A stretch of 64,000 nucleotides of DNA from NCBI GenBank assembly GCA_030427255.1, contig JAUHWY010000001.1, forward strand, positions 174,141-238,140. The letters are read 5' to 3'. This document shows positions 17,772 to 27,294 of the stretch, one piece after another (position 1 is the stretch's first letter; every line of letters begins with the position of its first letter). Made by a program: the position numbers and the translations under genes. Under the pieces are notes generated by a model. The model made no database searches. It saw only the letters and a list, made by a program, of their open reading frames with translations, and was not told the DNA's origin. The stretch is from Bacteroidia bacterium (lineage in GTDB: Bacteria; Bacteroidota; Bacteroidia; CAIKAF01).

Positions 17772-19372
17772 GGCCCTCCAACCACCGACAACAATCTCCC
17801 TGAACCGGTTTTTTCAGGAACCACCAAGTACAGGCTTGGTGCGAGCCCCTTTGTGTCCACAGCACTCCTGCCGCACCAATGTTTAATCTCCGTTCCGGTA
17901 AGGTCAACCAAGCGATAGCATGCATCTTCAGATCCTGTCATGCTAAAAAAGTCGTGGCAAGGATTAGGGTAGGGAAATGCCTCTTGTGCACTTAGGTGCT
18001 TGTTCACGGACTGTGTACCACATGCTTCACTTATTTCTTGGGGAGATAGAAATCCACTTCTTTGCGCATCTTGACGAAACATGGTCCATTCCGGGCATTG
18101 ACCAATGCCTGCTTCCATCATAAAGGCCTTACCTACATTTTGTGAATCCGGAGTATAGGTGCCATAGCCGGCGGCCACAAACACATCCATGGCACCATTG
18201 CCGTCAAAATCGGCGCAAATCGGGGCATTGTCGGTAAGCACGTAAGGCAAATTAGAAGGAAGGCTGTCGGCTAATGAAATTTCCCAGATAAGCCCTTCAA
18301 AAGGCTCTACCGCCAAAACCCTGCCCATAAAGGTGGAAAAAACCAGGTCCAAGGTGTCGTTTCCATTGATGTCGGCAATAGCACATCCCCTAAAAGAAGA
18401 AAAAGTTGTAGCAAAACTCCATAAAGTTTGCCCGGTAGCTGCGTCCAAAACCCAAACCCGCTCGTCCAACTGCACCCAATCGTTGTTGAAAACCACCAGC
18501 TCTAAGGAGCCATTTCCATCCAAATCGGCTACGGAAACTGCGCCCATCGTACTTTCCGGAATATGAATACTCCAAAGTTCAGCCCCATCTTCTACATGCA
18601 AAGCACGCACATAGCCGTTATTGGTGCCAATCAAGTACTCTTTATTTCCATCGCCATCTACATCTGCCACCGCTCCGGCATGGTAGGCATTAAAGCTTGA
18701 GCTGTCGCTTTGCTGCACCGTCCAGAGCTTTTGACCACTTTGCCAATCGTAGGCCCAAATAAATAAATCGTTGTTGAAATAATTGCCCACAATCACATCC
18801 AATCGTCCATCTGCGTTTACATCCACAGGGCTGGGAGCGGTTTGAATCGGTCCTAGAAGCGGATCCGCCTGCAACGTGGCCAAAGGAGTTCCATCGATGC
18901 CATTGAGCACCAACACTTTTCCCTGAAAATTTCCCAAGAGAATTTCAACGGTACCATTGCCGTCCGTATCTACGGCAACAGGAGGTGAGTCACCGCCACC
19001 TGAATGAACCGCCCATTCCTGCTGCCCAGTGGCTCCATCCACACAAAACAAGGTGGGCACACAAGAGCCTTGCAACAAAACTTCCAAAGCTCCATCCCCA
19101 TCCACATCATAAATCAAGGGGGCAACATCGCCGCAACCGCCCATGTCGAACACCCACGCCACGGTTCCGTCCTCCGCATGCAAGCAATGGGCCTTCCCAT
19201 CGTTGGTGTAGGTAGTAAAAACAAGTTCCAAATTCCCGTCCGCATCCAAATCAGCCGCGGCCGCAGAACCAAAAACCGGCGCCGGCAACTCATAACTCCA
19301 TTTCCCGGTCGGATAGGAACCCTGCGCCAAACACAGCTTGGCCAAAACGCAAAAGGCAATCGTTGTTTTCAT
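17768..19372 (-). CDS. Secreted FG-GAP/VCBS repeat protein with T9SS sorting domain
   Basis: 534-residue exported protein. The signal peptide ends near CLAQG (residues 1-17). Repeated FG-GAP/PQQ-like blades run through the body, each with a calcium-loop-like DxDxDG motif such as ADLDADGNLELVF, YDVDGDGALEVLL, VDVNADGRLDVIV and ADVDGDGNKEYLI, consistent with an integrin-alpha-type beta-propeller. The C-terminal ~75 residues (FPYPNPCHDFF ... LAPSLYLVV) form a type A sorting domain that routes it through the T9SS. The ligand is unknown. It starts 397 bp from purL, with element E3 in the gap. Confidence 0.85.
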   Translation of the reverse strand: MKTTIAFCVLAKLCLAQGSYPTGKWSYELPAPVFGSAAAADLDADGNLELVFTTYTNDGKAHCLHAEDGTVAWVFDMGGCGDVAPLIYDVDGDGALEVLLQGSCVPTLFCVDGATGQQEWAVHSGGGDSPPVAVDTDGNGTVEILLGNFQGKVLVLNGIDGTPLATLQADPLLGPIQTAPSPVDVNADGRLDVIVGNYFNNDLFIWAYDWQSGQKLWTVQQSDSSSFNAYHAGAVADVDGDGNKEYLIGTNNGYVRALHVEDGAELWSIHIPESTMGAVSVADLDGNGSLELVVFNNDWVQLDERVWVLDAATGQTLWSFATTFSSFRGCAIADINGNDTLDLVFSTFMGRVLAVEPFEGLIWEISLADSLPSNLPYVLTDNAPICADFDGNGAMDVFVAAGYGTYTPDSQNVGKAFMMEAGIGQCPEWTMFRQDAQRSGFLSPQEISEACGTQSVNKHLSAQEAFPYPNPCHDFFSMTGSEDACYRLVDLTGTEIKHWCGRSAVDTKGLAPSLYLVVPEKTGSGRLLSVVGGP

Positions 19373-19493
19373 TCTTTAAAAATACGGAATGCACCTCAGC
19401 AGTACGCATTTCAAGGCCAAGACCATGCGTCCATTTTGATTTTTTTTAGCCTAAAAATCAGGGGCTTGCCCATAGGAAGCTTTGCGCGCTGTG

Positions 19494-19628
19494 TGGGCCC
19501 TCCCTGCTGCCCTGCTTGGCCAAAGGCAGGGGCAAATGCTTGGTTCTGTGTTCCGCAAAGCTCCACAAGCCCCAAGCAGTGCCCCTAAGCCTTTGGCCTG
19601 CACAGGGGCATTCGTTCGGTCCCCGGCC
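19494..19628 (-). repeat. GC-rich structured intergenic element E3
   Basis: Minus-oriented copy in the 397-bp gap between the divergent FG-GAP gene and purL. The inner stem is long: 19518-19543 (begins GGCCAAAGGCAGGGGC) pairs with 19572-19598 (ends CCTTTGGCC). The apex is a variant: on the minus strand it reads GTGGAGCTTTGCGGAACACAG, here cited in two parts, GTGGAGCTTTGC and GGAACACAG, rather than GAGGAGG..ACCCCGCA. GGAGCTTTGC is shared with E6 and a related AGCTTTGCG with E4. The remainder of the gap holds only AT-rich sequence and the purL promoter. Confidence 0.7.
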
Positions 19629-19745
19629 AAACCCTCTGTTGTTCATGTACACTAAACTAAAACCTGTTGCTTTTACTTTAACCCTCTTCTCCAAAAGGCC
19701 TTAGGATTATTCTTAAAATATGCCTGCGAAACGCCCTTTGCTACG

Positions 19746-19753
19746 TACTTTTG
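19746..19753 (+). promoter_or_regulatory. Putative -7 box for purL
   Basis: TACTTTTG matches the Bacteroidota -7 consensus TAnnTTTG exactly and lies 17 bp before the purL ATG. I see no convincing TTTG -33 element at the usual spacing. Confidence 0.55.
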
Positions 19754-19769
19754 TGCAAACATTGCCGGT

Positions 19770-22016
19770 ATGAGCCAAACGCCACATGCACACCCCACCG
19801 ACCTCAACACAGCAAAGCAATTGGGCCTTTTGCCCGAAGAGTTTCAACATATTGTGGAGGCCCTAGGACGGGTGCCAAACTTTACCGAATTGTGCGCTTT
19901 TTCCGGTATGTGGAGCGAACATTGCTCCTACAAAAATTCCATTAAATGGCTCAAAACCTTACCTCGCACCGGTCCCGATATGCTTGCCGAAGCAGGCAAA
20001 GAGAATGCAGGTCTCGTAGATATCGGCGATGGCTTGGCCTGTGCCTTTAAAATTGAATCCCACAACCATCCCTCAGCCATTGAACCTTACCAAGGTGCTG
20101 CCACAGGCGTAGGAGGCATCAACCGCGATATTTTTACCATGGGCGCCCGTCCCATTGCCCAACTCAATGCCCTGTTCTTTAGCCACCCTTCCGAAGCCAA
20201 ATGCCAGTGGCTCATGAGAGGTGTGGTAAAAGGCATTGGCGACTACGGAAATGCTTTTGGCGTACCCACCGTAGCCGGACAAGTGTTTTTTGACGACTCT
20301 TTTAGGCAAAACCCTTTGGTAAATGCCATGTCCGCAGGAATTGTAGAGCACCACAAAGTCATGAGTGCCATTGCTACAGGCGTGGGAAACCCGGTGTATA
20401 TAGTTGGCTCTGCCACAGGTAAGGACGGAATTCATGGCGCTTCTTTTGCCTCCGGTGATATTACCGAATCTAGCGCAGACAATCTCCCCGCTGTGCAAGT
20501 AGGTGACCCTTTTCAGGAAAAACTGCTTTTAGAAGCAACCCTTGAACTCATTGACTCTGGTGCGGCTGTAGGCATTCAAGATATGGGAGCCGCCGGAATC
20601 ATTTGCTCTACCTCCGAAATGTCAGAGAAAGGCGGCCATGGAATGGATATCCACTTAGACCGCGTACCCACCCGTGGAGGGGAAATGCAACCCTATGAGT
20701 TGTTGCTTTCTGAATCTCAAGAACGCATGCTGGTAGTGGTGCACAAGGGCCGCGAAAAAGAGGTAGAAACTATTTTTGACCGCTGGGATTTGCAATGCGC
20801 CTGCATTGGTGAAGTTACCGGCGAAGACCGCCTGCGTTTCTTTATGCATGGAACCTTAGAAGCCGATCTTCCGGCTTCCCTCCTAGTTCTTGGCGGTGGT
20901 GCTCCGGTTTACGAAAGAGCATATTCGGAACCCGCCTATATAAAAGTTGCCAAGCAATTCTCCTTAAGCAAGGTTCCACAGCCCAAAAGCTTAAAAGAAG
21001 CAGCGCTAAAATTGCACAAACAGCCCAATTTGGTTAGCCGCACCTGGGTCACCAGGCAATACGATTCCACCATAGGAACGGCCAACCTAAGCGCCAACAA
21101 GCCTTCTGATGCAGCCATTATTTGGGTAAAGGGTACCCAAAAGGCCCTAGCCTTAACGGTAGACGTAAACCCAAGGTATGTGCAAGCCGATCCAAAAAAG
21201 GGTGCCATGATTGCTGTTGCTGAAGCCGCAAGAAATATTGCCTGCTCCGGTGCCACTCCCAAAGCCATTACCAACTGCTTGAATTTTGGCAATCCATACC
21301 AGCCCGAGGCCTATTGGCAGTTCGTACACGCCGTTAAGGGCATGGGCGAAGCCTGCAAGGCCTTTGGAACTCCGGTAACCGGAGGTAATGTGAGTTTTTA
21401 TAACCAGTTTACCAAAGGCGACCAAACCATTCCTGTTGCGCCTTCTCCATCCATCGGTATGTTGGGTTTGCTTCACGACTTAAAACACCATACAAGCTTG
21501 GCTTTTCAAAAGCCCGGCGAGGCTATTTTCTTGCTCGGTGAAATAACCAACGATATCGCAAGCTCCGAATACTTGCGTTGCTTTTATCCCGACATGCTCT
21601 CTCCCGCGCCTTATTTTGTTTTGGAAAAGGAAATTGCGCTTTGTGCACTTATTCAACAGGCCATTGCTCAAGGTTTGGTGGCTTCCGCACATGATGTTAG
21701 TGAAGGTGGTCTTTGGCAATGCTTGCTTGAGTCTGCATATCCCAACATGCTTGGCTTTGACGCCTATCTTGACGATAGCTTCCGGCCCGATGCCTTTTTG
21801 TTTGGAGAGGGGCAGGGCCGCATTTTGATTTCGACTAATCCGGAGCATGAAGAGGCCTTGCTTGACCTCGCAGCAGAAGCGGGGGTGCCTTTAACGCTCA
21901 TTGGCCACACCTTGCCTAACAAAGTCCGTGTAGAAGGCGAAGATTGGGGGGCTATTGAAGATTGGTATAAAATTTACACCCAAAGTTTAGAGCAATACTT
22001 ACAGGTGACTCAATAG
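19770..22016 (+). CDS. purL: Phosphoribosylformylglycinamidine synthase subunit PurL
   Basis: ATP-dependent synthetase converting FGAR and ammonia to FGAM in purine biosynthesis. At 748 residues this is the small PurL form, which works with separate PurQ and PurS proteins; those are not in this window. Visible motifs include WSEHCSYKNS near 49, KIESHNHPSAIEPYQGAATGVGGI near 94 (substrate/ATP site, cited only as a landmark), GIQDMGAAGI near 270, and the C-terminal repeat with VTGGNVSFYNQ and HDVSEGGLW. The last 18 bp overlap the convergent hydrolase gene. Confidence 0.97.
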   Translation: MSQTPHAHPTDLNTAKQLGLLPEEFQHIVEALGRVPNFTELCAFSGMWSEHCSYKNSIKWLKTLPRTGPDMLAEAGKENAGLVDIGDGLACAFKIESHNHPSAIEPYQGAATGVGGINRDIFTMGARPIAQLNALFFSHPSEAKCQWLMRGVVKGIGDYGNAFGVPTVAGQVFFDDSFRQNPLVNAMSAGIVEHHKVMSAIATGVGNPVYIVGSATGKDGIHGASFASGDITESSADNLPAVQVGDPFQEKLLLEATLELIDSGAAVGIQDMGAAGIICSTSEMSEKGGHGMDIHLDRVPTRGGEMQPYELLLSESQERMLVVVHKGREKEVETIFDRWDLQCACIGEVTGEDRLRFFMHGTLEADLPASLLVLGGGAPVYERAYSEPAYIKVAKQFSLSKVPQPKSLKEAALKLHKQPNLVSRTWVTRQYDSTIGTANLSANKPSDAAIIWVKGTQKALALTVDVNPRYVQADPKKGAMIAVAEAARNIACSGATPKAITNCLNFGNPYQPEAYWQFVHAVKGMGEACKAFGTPVTGGNVSFYNQFTKGDQTIPVAPSPSIGMLGLLHDLKHHTSLAFQKPGEAIFLLGEITNDIASSEYLRCFYPDMLSPAPYFVLEKEIALCALIQQAIAQGLVASAHDVSEGGLWQCLLESAYPNMLGFDAYLDDSFRPDAFLFGEGQGRILISTNPEHEEALLDLAAEAGVPLTLIGHTLPNKVRVEGEDWGAIEDWYKIYTQSLEQYLQVTQ

Positions 22017-22889
22017 CCAGTTGCCGGCCTTGTTTAAGGCTTTTGTTGCCTCCGGCAATACACCATCTCCAGCCTGAAACACATGAAACATACCCGGGTA
22101 GATTTCCAAGTCTACGTCGGTATTTCCTTCTTTTAACAAACGCTCCATGGCTAAGGCGTCCGGCAAAAGCAATTCGTCTCCACCTGCTTGCAATAGGATG
22201 GAACCTAAGTCTCTAGCTTCATTAAATACAGGCGAAATTTCAGGGTTTTTTACCTGCGTTCCTGCATAAAATTTCGCAAACCTCGCCAAGGACGCTCTAT
22301 CTAAATAGGGATCTTTTTGCTCTTGCCGGTCATATCCCGGCAACTGCCCGCTTAAATCGCACCAGGGAGATATCAAGTAGGTGGCTTTGGGCATGGGTTT
22401 TCCTCTTTCTTTTAACCTAAACAAAAGCGAAAGTGCTAAACCACCCCCCGCAGAGTCGCCGGCCAAAAACAGAGGCTCTCCCGCAAACCTTTGTTCCATC
22501 GCTTCCCAAGCCGTCAAGGCGTCTTCCAAAGCGGCAGGGTAGGGCTGTTCCGGTGCCAATCTGTAGTTGGGTATCCAAACTTCAAAATGGGTTCTTCGAG
22601 CAATTCTTCCGGCCATTTTCCAATGGGTTTTGGCACTCCCCATGGCATAGCCTCCTCCATGCAAATAAAGCAGGTGGGCTTTGATATCCTTGGTTTTGTG
22701 CTGCACACAAAGCGCTTCCAAGTCTCCTAAGGTATGCCAAGTCTTAATGCAGCCTTTGGGGGAAGGAAGCAAACGCATCAATCGCTCCATTCCCGGACGC
22801 ATGTGGTATAAGGGCATACGTTGGTGGTACCAATGCTTTTTATACCAACGGAAGAGTGATTTTGCAACCTTAGATTGAATTGAAGCCAT
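21999..22889 (-). CDS. Alpha/beta hydrolase (hormone-sensitive-lipase-like esterase)
   Basis: 296-residue esterase of the HSL/bacterial family IV type. The oxyanion motif HGGGYAMG is near residue 76, the nucleophile elbow GDSAGGGLALS near 143, the acid region GGDELLLPDA near 235 and the histidine in PGMFHVFQ near 266, giving a complete Ser-Asp-His triad. No signal peptide, so cytoplasmic. The natural substrate cannot be told. It follows the symporter gene (4 bp apart) and probably shares its transcript. Confidence 0.9.
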   Translation of the reverse strand: MASIQSKVAKSLFRWYKKHWYHQRMPLYHMRPGMERLMRLLPSPKGCIKTWHTLGDLEALCVQHKTKDIKAHLLYLHGGGYAMGSAKTHWKMAGRIARRTHFEVWIPNYRLAPEQPYPAALEDALTAWEAMEQRFAGEPLFLAGDSAGGGLALSLLFRLKERGKPMPKATYLISPWCDLSGQLPGYDRQEQKDPYLDRASLARFAKFYAGTQVKNPEISPVFNEARDLGSILLQAGGDELLLPDALAMERLLKEGNTDVDLEIYPGMFHVFQAGDGVLPEATKALNKAGNWLLSHL

Positions 22890-22893
22890 TGCT

Positions 22894-24219
22894 TTACTTC
22901 TCGTGACTGTCTACGATATAGGCCACCATGGCATCCGAAGTAACGTTTGCGGTGGTTCTAAACATATCCAGTAAGCGATCAGGGGCGAGTATTAAAGCAA
23001 TCCCCTCCGGTGCCATACCTACTGATTTTAGCACAATAACCAACATAATGATTCCTGCCCCGGGAACAGCCGCCGAACCAATGCTGGCCAATACCGCTGT
23101 TAAAACCACCATCAATTGCTGCGCAAAACTTAAATCTAAGCCAAAAGACTGGGCAATAAACAAGGCAGCAATAGCTTGGTACAAAGAGGTGCCATCCATA
23201 TTAATGGTGGCTCCCAAAGGAAGCACAAAACCAGAGGTTTTTGGCGAAATCTTTAAGTGGTTTTCTACCCGGTCTAAAGTCACAGGCAAGGTGGCCGCCG
23301 AACTTGAGGTGCTAAATGCCACCAATTGAGCCGGAAAAATCTCTCGATAAAACCGGAAAATCTTTTTGGGACTGGTTTTCTTTACAAACAAGAATAAAAT
23401 GAGCGGGTTCACAGCAAAAATCAATATCAAAACCCCTGCCAATACTACCGCCGTATATTTTCCTAAGGCAAATAAAATGTCCTGCACTTCGCCGGCATTG
23501 TCTGCCACCGAAGTCAAAACTCCCGCCAGCAATGCGGTAACGCCAATGGGAGCATAGCGCATGATTAGGTCCACCATTTTTAAAATGACCTCATTCAGGC
23601 TGTCAAAAAAGTCTAGTAGGGGCGCGGCCTTGTTTCCGGGCACCATCATTAAAGCAATGCCCATGAGCAAGGCGAAAAAAATGACTTGAAGCATGTACTG
23701 ATTGTCGGAAGCTGCTCCAAATATGTTTTTGGGAACCATATCCACCAAAAACTGAAGCGCAGGCTCCGACTGCTTTTTGCTTGCTTTATCCAATACGGTT
23801 TCTTTGGATTGTGCTTGGTCTTTTTCCATTTGGCTGGCAAAGTTCTCCTGCATGCGCACTTGCATCTCCGCAGGAAACGATTTGCCCGGCTGAAATGTAT
23901 TGGCCAATCCCAGTCCTAAGCTTATGGCTGTTACGGTAGTAAGCATGTAAAGGCCTAAGGTTCTTAGGCCCATCCTTGAAAGGCTGGCGAGGTCTTTTAA
24001 AGAGGCAACCCCTGTGATTAAAGATGCCAAAACCAAAGGCACCGCAATTACTTGCAATAAGCGGGTAAAAACATCTCCCCAAGGACTTATCCAATCTCTG
24101 GTAAAATCTTGCCATCCTTGCTGTACGGCCAATATTCCGTATATCAAGCCAAGTGCCATGCCCAGTAAAATCTGAACATACAAGGGCAAGCGCCGCTTTT
24201 TATGCTTTTGTTCCTTCAT
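22894..24219 (-). CDS. Dicarboxylate/amino acid:cation symporter (DAACS/GltP family)
   Basis: Inner-membrane transporter of about 441 residues that couples uptake of C4-dicarboxylates or acidic amino acids to Na+ or H+. Family landmarks are the serine-rich re-entrant loop AFSTSSSAATLPVTLD near 305, LPLGATINMDGTSLY near 340 (the NMDGT motif) and GSAAVPGAGIIML near 392. A hydrophilic insert (about 130-165, MQENFASQMEKDQAQSK) sits after the third membrane segment. I chose ATG 24219 over the earlier in-frame start at 24264, because 24219 begins just before the first basic/TM region. It overlaps the aroC end by 20 bp. Confidence 0.9.
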   Translation of the reverse strand: MKEQKHKKRRLPLYVQILLGMALGLIYGILAVQQGWQDFTRDWISPWGDVFTRLLQVIAVPLVLASLITGVASLKDLASLSRMGLRTLGLYMLTTVTAISLGLGLANTFQPGKSFPAEMQVRMQENFASQMEKDQAQSKETVLDKASKKQSEPALQFLVDMVPKNIFGAASDNQYMLQVIFFALLMGIALMMVPGNKAAPLLDFFDSLNEVILKMVDLIMRYAPIGVTALLAGVLTSVADNAGEVQDILFALGKYTAVVLAGVLILIFAVNPLILFLFVKKTSPKKIFRFYREIFPAQLVAFSTSSSAATLPVTLDRVENHLKISPKTSGFVLPLGATINMDGTSLYQAIAALFIAQSFGLDLSFAQQLMVVLTAVLASIGSAAVPGAGIIMLVIVLKSVGMAPEGIALILAPDRLLDMFRTTANVTSDAMVAYIVDSHEK

Positions 24220-25300
24220 GAGCTGTTTTACTTTGCTGAATAAGCCACATATCGGCCAAAACAAGTGCTGCCATGGCCTCTACAATGGGCACCGCTCTAG
24301 GTACCACGCAAGGATCATGCCTTCCCTTAGCCTCTAAGGTTATGGTTTCTTGTGTTTTGGATAGGGTTTCTTGTGTTTTTCTAATAGTAGCCGTTGGTTT
24401 AAAAGCAACCCGAAATTGCACCGGCATCCCGTTGCTTATGCCACCTTGAACTCCTGCTGAATGGTTGCTTCGGGTTTTAACTTCGCCCTCTTTTGCATAA
24501 AAAAGATCGTTAACCTCCGAACCTTTGTGGCGTGTTAGCTCAAAACCACGGCCCATTTCAAAGCCTTTCACTGCATTTATAGACAACATAGCAGCTCCTA
24601 ATGCGGCATGCAATTTATAATAGATGGGCTCGCCCAAACCTGCCGGAACTCCGGTAATCTTGGCGGAGATAATGCCCCCTAAACTGTCGCCCTCATCCCG
24701 TGCAAGGGCTATGGCTTTCTCCATGGCACTGCTGCATTTTTGGTCCGGACAATACACGATGCTTTGGCGTATCTGCTCCTTGGTCCAATCTCCAAAATCT
24801 TGCGGCATTTCGTGTTGGTATATGGAGCTAACCCAAGCTTTAATTTCCATGCCTAAAGACTCCAGCCAAGGCATAAGTAATGCTCCTGCAGCTACCCGGC
24901 AAGCCGTTTCTCGAGCCGATGCCCGGCCGCCTCCACGGTAATCGCGGGTGCCATATTTGGCCCAATAAGTGTAATCGGCGTGGGAGGGCCTAAATACATC
25001 CTTGAGTGCTTCATAATCGCCCGATCGTTGGTCGGTGTTGGGAATTAAAAACCCAATGGGGCTCCCGGTAGTTTTCCCTTCAAAAATGCCGGACAACCAC
25101 TGTACTTCATCCGATTCATTTCTTGGGCTACGCAAGTCGTTTGCGCCGGGCCTTCGGGCTTCCATTTCCTTTTTTACCCGTTCAAAATCTACAGGAATTC
25201 CTGCCGGAACACCCGACAAGATACCCCCAATGGCAGGCCCATGTGATTCTCCAAAGGTCTGCAAACTCAACAGTTCTCCTATTTGGCTCAAGCTTCCCAT
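24200..25300 (-). CDS. aroC: Chorismate synthase
   Basis: Last shikimate-pathway enzyme, converting EPSP to chorismate with reduced FMN. The conserved signatures are all present: TFGESHGPAIGGILSGVPAG near 15, RRPGAND near 49, YRGGGRASARETACRVAAGA near 124, and GRHDPCVVPRAVPIVEAM near 329. The 366-residue length is normal. Its 3' end overlaps the symporter start. No other aro genes are nearby. Confidence 0.97.
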   Translation of the reverse strand: MGSLSQIGELLSLQTFGESHGPAIGGILSGVPAGIPVDFERVKKEMEARRPGANDLRSPRNESDEVQWLSGIFEGKTTGSPIGFLIPNTDQRSGDYEALKDVFRPSHADYTYWAKYGTRDYRGGGRASARETACRVAAGALLMPWLESLGMEIKAWVSSIYQHEMPQDFGDWTKEQIRQSIVYCPDQKCSSAMEKAIALARDEGDSLGGIISAKITGVPAGLGEPIYYKLHAALGAAMLSINAVKGFEMGRGFELTRHKGSEVNDLFYAKEGEVKTRSNHSAGVQGGISNGMPVQFRVAFKPTATIRKTQETLSKTQETITLEAKGRHDPCVVPRAVPIVEAMAALVLADMWLIQQSKTAHEGTKA

Positions 25301-25436
25301 CTGCTCTTGTCCACAGCTTTTTAAGGCTAAGGCACACCCTTGAATTGCGTTTGCCTATTGCCGGGCTTTGGCTTAGCTCAAAGGTATCAATTTTAAAGAA
25401 GGCCTTTGGCTCATTCTTGTCCTTGTTCAACACCAA

Positions 25437-26288
25437 CTAAGTGGCATTGGAAACCAAGCTGTTTTCATTGGTTGGCCGGCTTAGGTCCAATTCAAGTCCA
25501 TCCCATGCTACTTGAAAACCAAAGGGACTTACTAAGGCTTCCAATTCCTCGTGCAAAATATTGTCTTGGTGGTGAAGTTGAGTTAAGTACCATAAGGTTT
25601 TGGAATGGCTTATGCCTTCTTTTTCAAACCTGCGCTTCAATTCTAAGGCCTCCGGGAAGCCCATGCTATAAGGATCTACCGCCTTAGCGGCACCACACCG
25701 ACAGCCACACAACACCAAATCCAGTTTGTGGTACCTTAAAAACCGAAGACTAGGCTCCGCATAAAGCCCTGTATCGCTAACATACAACATGCTGTGTTTT
25801 CCTTTGCGAATCAGGTAGTTGAGCGGTTCTCTATCGCCATTGTTGTGGGCGCGAATGGGATGAATTAAATAATTTCCCAAGGATAAGGTCTGAAAAGCCT
25901 GAATCTCAAACAATAGGGCAGATTTTTTTCCCAAATTGCCTTTTAGCTTCTCCACCGTTTCGGTATTTCCAAAAACGTTTAGCGGAGATTTTCCATCGAA
26001 ATCCGCTAAACCCTGCAACACCAAACTTAATTCTTCCGGCGCTACATTGTGGTACGAAGATCGGGTCAAAAGCAAATACTTAACTTGGTCAAGCAGGAGC
26101 TGTTGAGTAACCGCCTGATGAAAGGTATCGGCAGGAAAGTCAATTTTTAAACAGGCATCAATAAGCAGGCTGCTTCTGGACCGCACATGCTTGCCCCCAA
26201 GCTCCATAGAACGATGACTTCCATGCGATTTGCTAAACAAGGGAGGCCAGCCTTGCTCCGCTGCCGTTCCTAAAATTTTGATGCGCAT
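25437..26288 (-). CDS. Metallo-beta-lactamase-fold protein (PqqB/PhnP-like), metal site degenerate
   Basis: 283-residue protein similar to PqqB-like members of the metallo-beta-lactamase fold: the opening MRIKILGTAAEQGWPPLFS and LLIDACLKIDFP near 41 are typical. The usual metal motif HxHxDH is replaced by TRSSYHN (about residues 75-81), so only one histidine remains there. Other landmarks survive: HNNGD near 150, VSDTGLY near 169 and LHHQDN near 240. Hydrolase activity is therefore doubtful. I chose ATG 26288 because the frame from 26336 lies in the divergent promoter region and the family starts at MRIKILG. No pqq genes are nearby. Confidence 0.75.
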   Translation of the reverse strand: MRIKILGTAAEQGWPPLFSKSHGSHRSMELGGKHVRSRSSLLIDACLKIDFPADTFHQAVTQQLLLDQVKYLLLTRSSYHNVAPEELSLVLQGLADFDGKSPLNVFGNTETVEKLKGNLGKKSALLFEIQAFQTLSLGNYLIHPIRAHNNGDREPLNYLIRKGKHSMLYVSDTGLYAEPSLRFLRYHKLDLVLCGCRCGAAKAVDPYSMGFPEALELKRRFEKEGISHSKTLWYLTQLHHQDNILHEELEALVSPFGFQVAWDGLELDLSRPTNENSLVSNAT

Positions 26289-26383
26289 ATTGAACCTACC
26301 ATATTCATATACAAAGGTAGCCTTTGCAGCAGCCACGCATTTTAAGCAAGCGTTACCATGCTTTAAATTTTTACCTTTATGGG

Positions 26384-26782
26384 GTGGAAATCATAGGGCG
26401 TAGTGCATACATTTACTTCCCCGATTTTTCGGACCAAGGAATTCCGGCCAAAATAGATACAGGCGCCTACCGGTCGGCGCTTTACGGCGAAGTTTTGGAA
26501 GAGCGCGGAAAGCAACTTTTGGTGCGCGCCTACTTTTTATCTTTGGAACATCCTCCTGAAATTTGGTTGCCCGGAATCCGCAAAAAAAACATCATTAGCA
26601 GCAATGGCCAATCTCAAGAGCGCTGGCTAGTGCGCATCCGTCTCAAATTGGGGCAATATGAGGGAGTGGCCGAATGCAGCCTGGCCAATCGCAAAGGCTT
26701 AACCTTCCCGGTTTTGGTAGGCCGCCGACTTCTACGCAATAGATTTCTTGTGGATGTTTCTAAAAATCAATTGCAGCCATGA
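26384..26782 (+). CDS. Retropepsin-like aspartic protease family protein (RimK-associated type)
   Basis: About 132 residues with the single-domain retropepsin signature IPAKIDTGAYRSALYG (DTGA active-site motif, near residue 20) and a C-terminal PVLVGRRLLRNRFLVDV, as in the family often annotated ATP-dependent zinc protease or RimK-linked. The start is uncertain: TTG 26324 gives a longer frame, but GTG 26384 sits at the expected domain start and only 4 bp after TACCTTTA, a -7-like sequence, which would make a nearly leaderless message. It overlaps the downstream PyrR-like gene by 4 bp (ATGA). Proteolytic activity is inferred from the motif only. Confidence 0.7.
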   Translation: MEIIGRSAYIYFPDFSDQGIPAKIDTGAYRSALYGEVLEERGKQLLVRAYFLSLEHPPEIWLPGIRKKNIISSNGQSQERWLVRIRLKLGQYEGVAECSLANRKGLTFPVLVGRRLLRNRFLVDVSKNQLQP

Positions 26783-27294
26783 ACTTAGGTCCTGAACGAA
26801 GAATGCTGGAAACGGCCGATATGCAGCGGTGTGTGCAACGGATGGCCGCCGAATTGCCCGAAATATTGGACACCGAAAAGCCCCTAATTTTGGTAGCCAT
26901 TCTTCGAAACGGACTGCCTTTGGCTGAACGTCTATTGCCCTATTTGAAGCCAAAATTTCCTGCTGGAGTGCAATTGATTGCTGCCAACCCCAACAAATCG
27001 GCTCCCTGGGAGCAGCCCGGCCTTCCCTCAGCGGAGGTTTCTTTTACCCATGCCCAAGTGGTGTTGGTGGACGACGTATTAAATACCGGAAAAACAGTAA
27101 GTTATGTGATGGCTGCCCTTTTGCAGCAAAGGCCTCAGTGCGTGCGTCTTGCCGTTCTGGTGGATCGAGCGCATAAAAGGTTTCCATTAACGGCAGATGT
27201 TGCCGGCTTTCGCCTTTCTACCTTGCCCGGACAATTTGTGCGTGTGGACATGGAGCCACCCACTCCGGAAATTTGGATCAGCGATTCCCATTGA
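26779..27294 (+). CDS. PyrR-like phosphoribosyltransferase
   Basis: 171-residue type I phosphoribosyltransferase. The PRPP-binding loop VVLVDDVLNTGKTV (near 94) and LAVLVDRAHKRFPLTADVAG near 124 match PyrR/uracil-hypoxanthine-type enzymes. PyrR proteins bind pyr mRNA and also have uracil phosphoribosyltransferase activity. No pyr genes or obvious pyr attenuator lie nearby, so a regulatory role is unproven. The ATG overlaps the upstream retropepsin-like stop. Element E4 begins directly at the stop codon. Confidence 0.78.
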   Translation: MNLGPERRMLETADMQRCVQRMAAELPEILDTEKPLILVAILRNGLPLAERLLPYLKPKFPAGVQLIAANPNKSAPWEQPGLPSAEVSFTHAQVVLVDDVLNTGKTVSYVMAALLQQRPQCVRLAVLVDRAHKRFPLTADVAGFRLSTLPGQFVRVDMEPPTPEIWISDSH

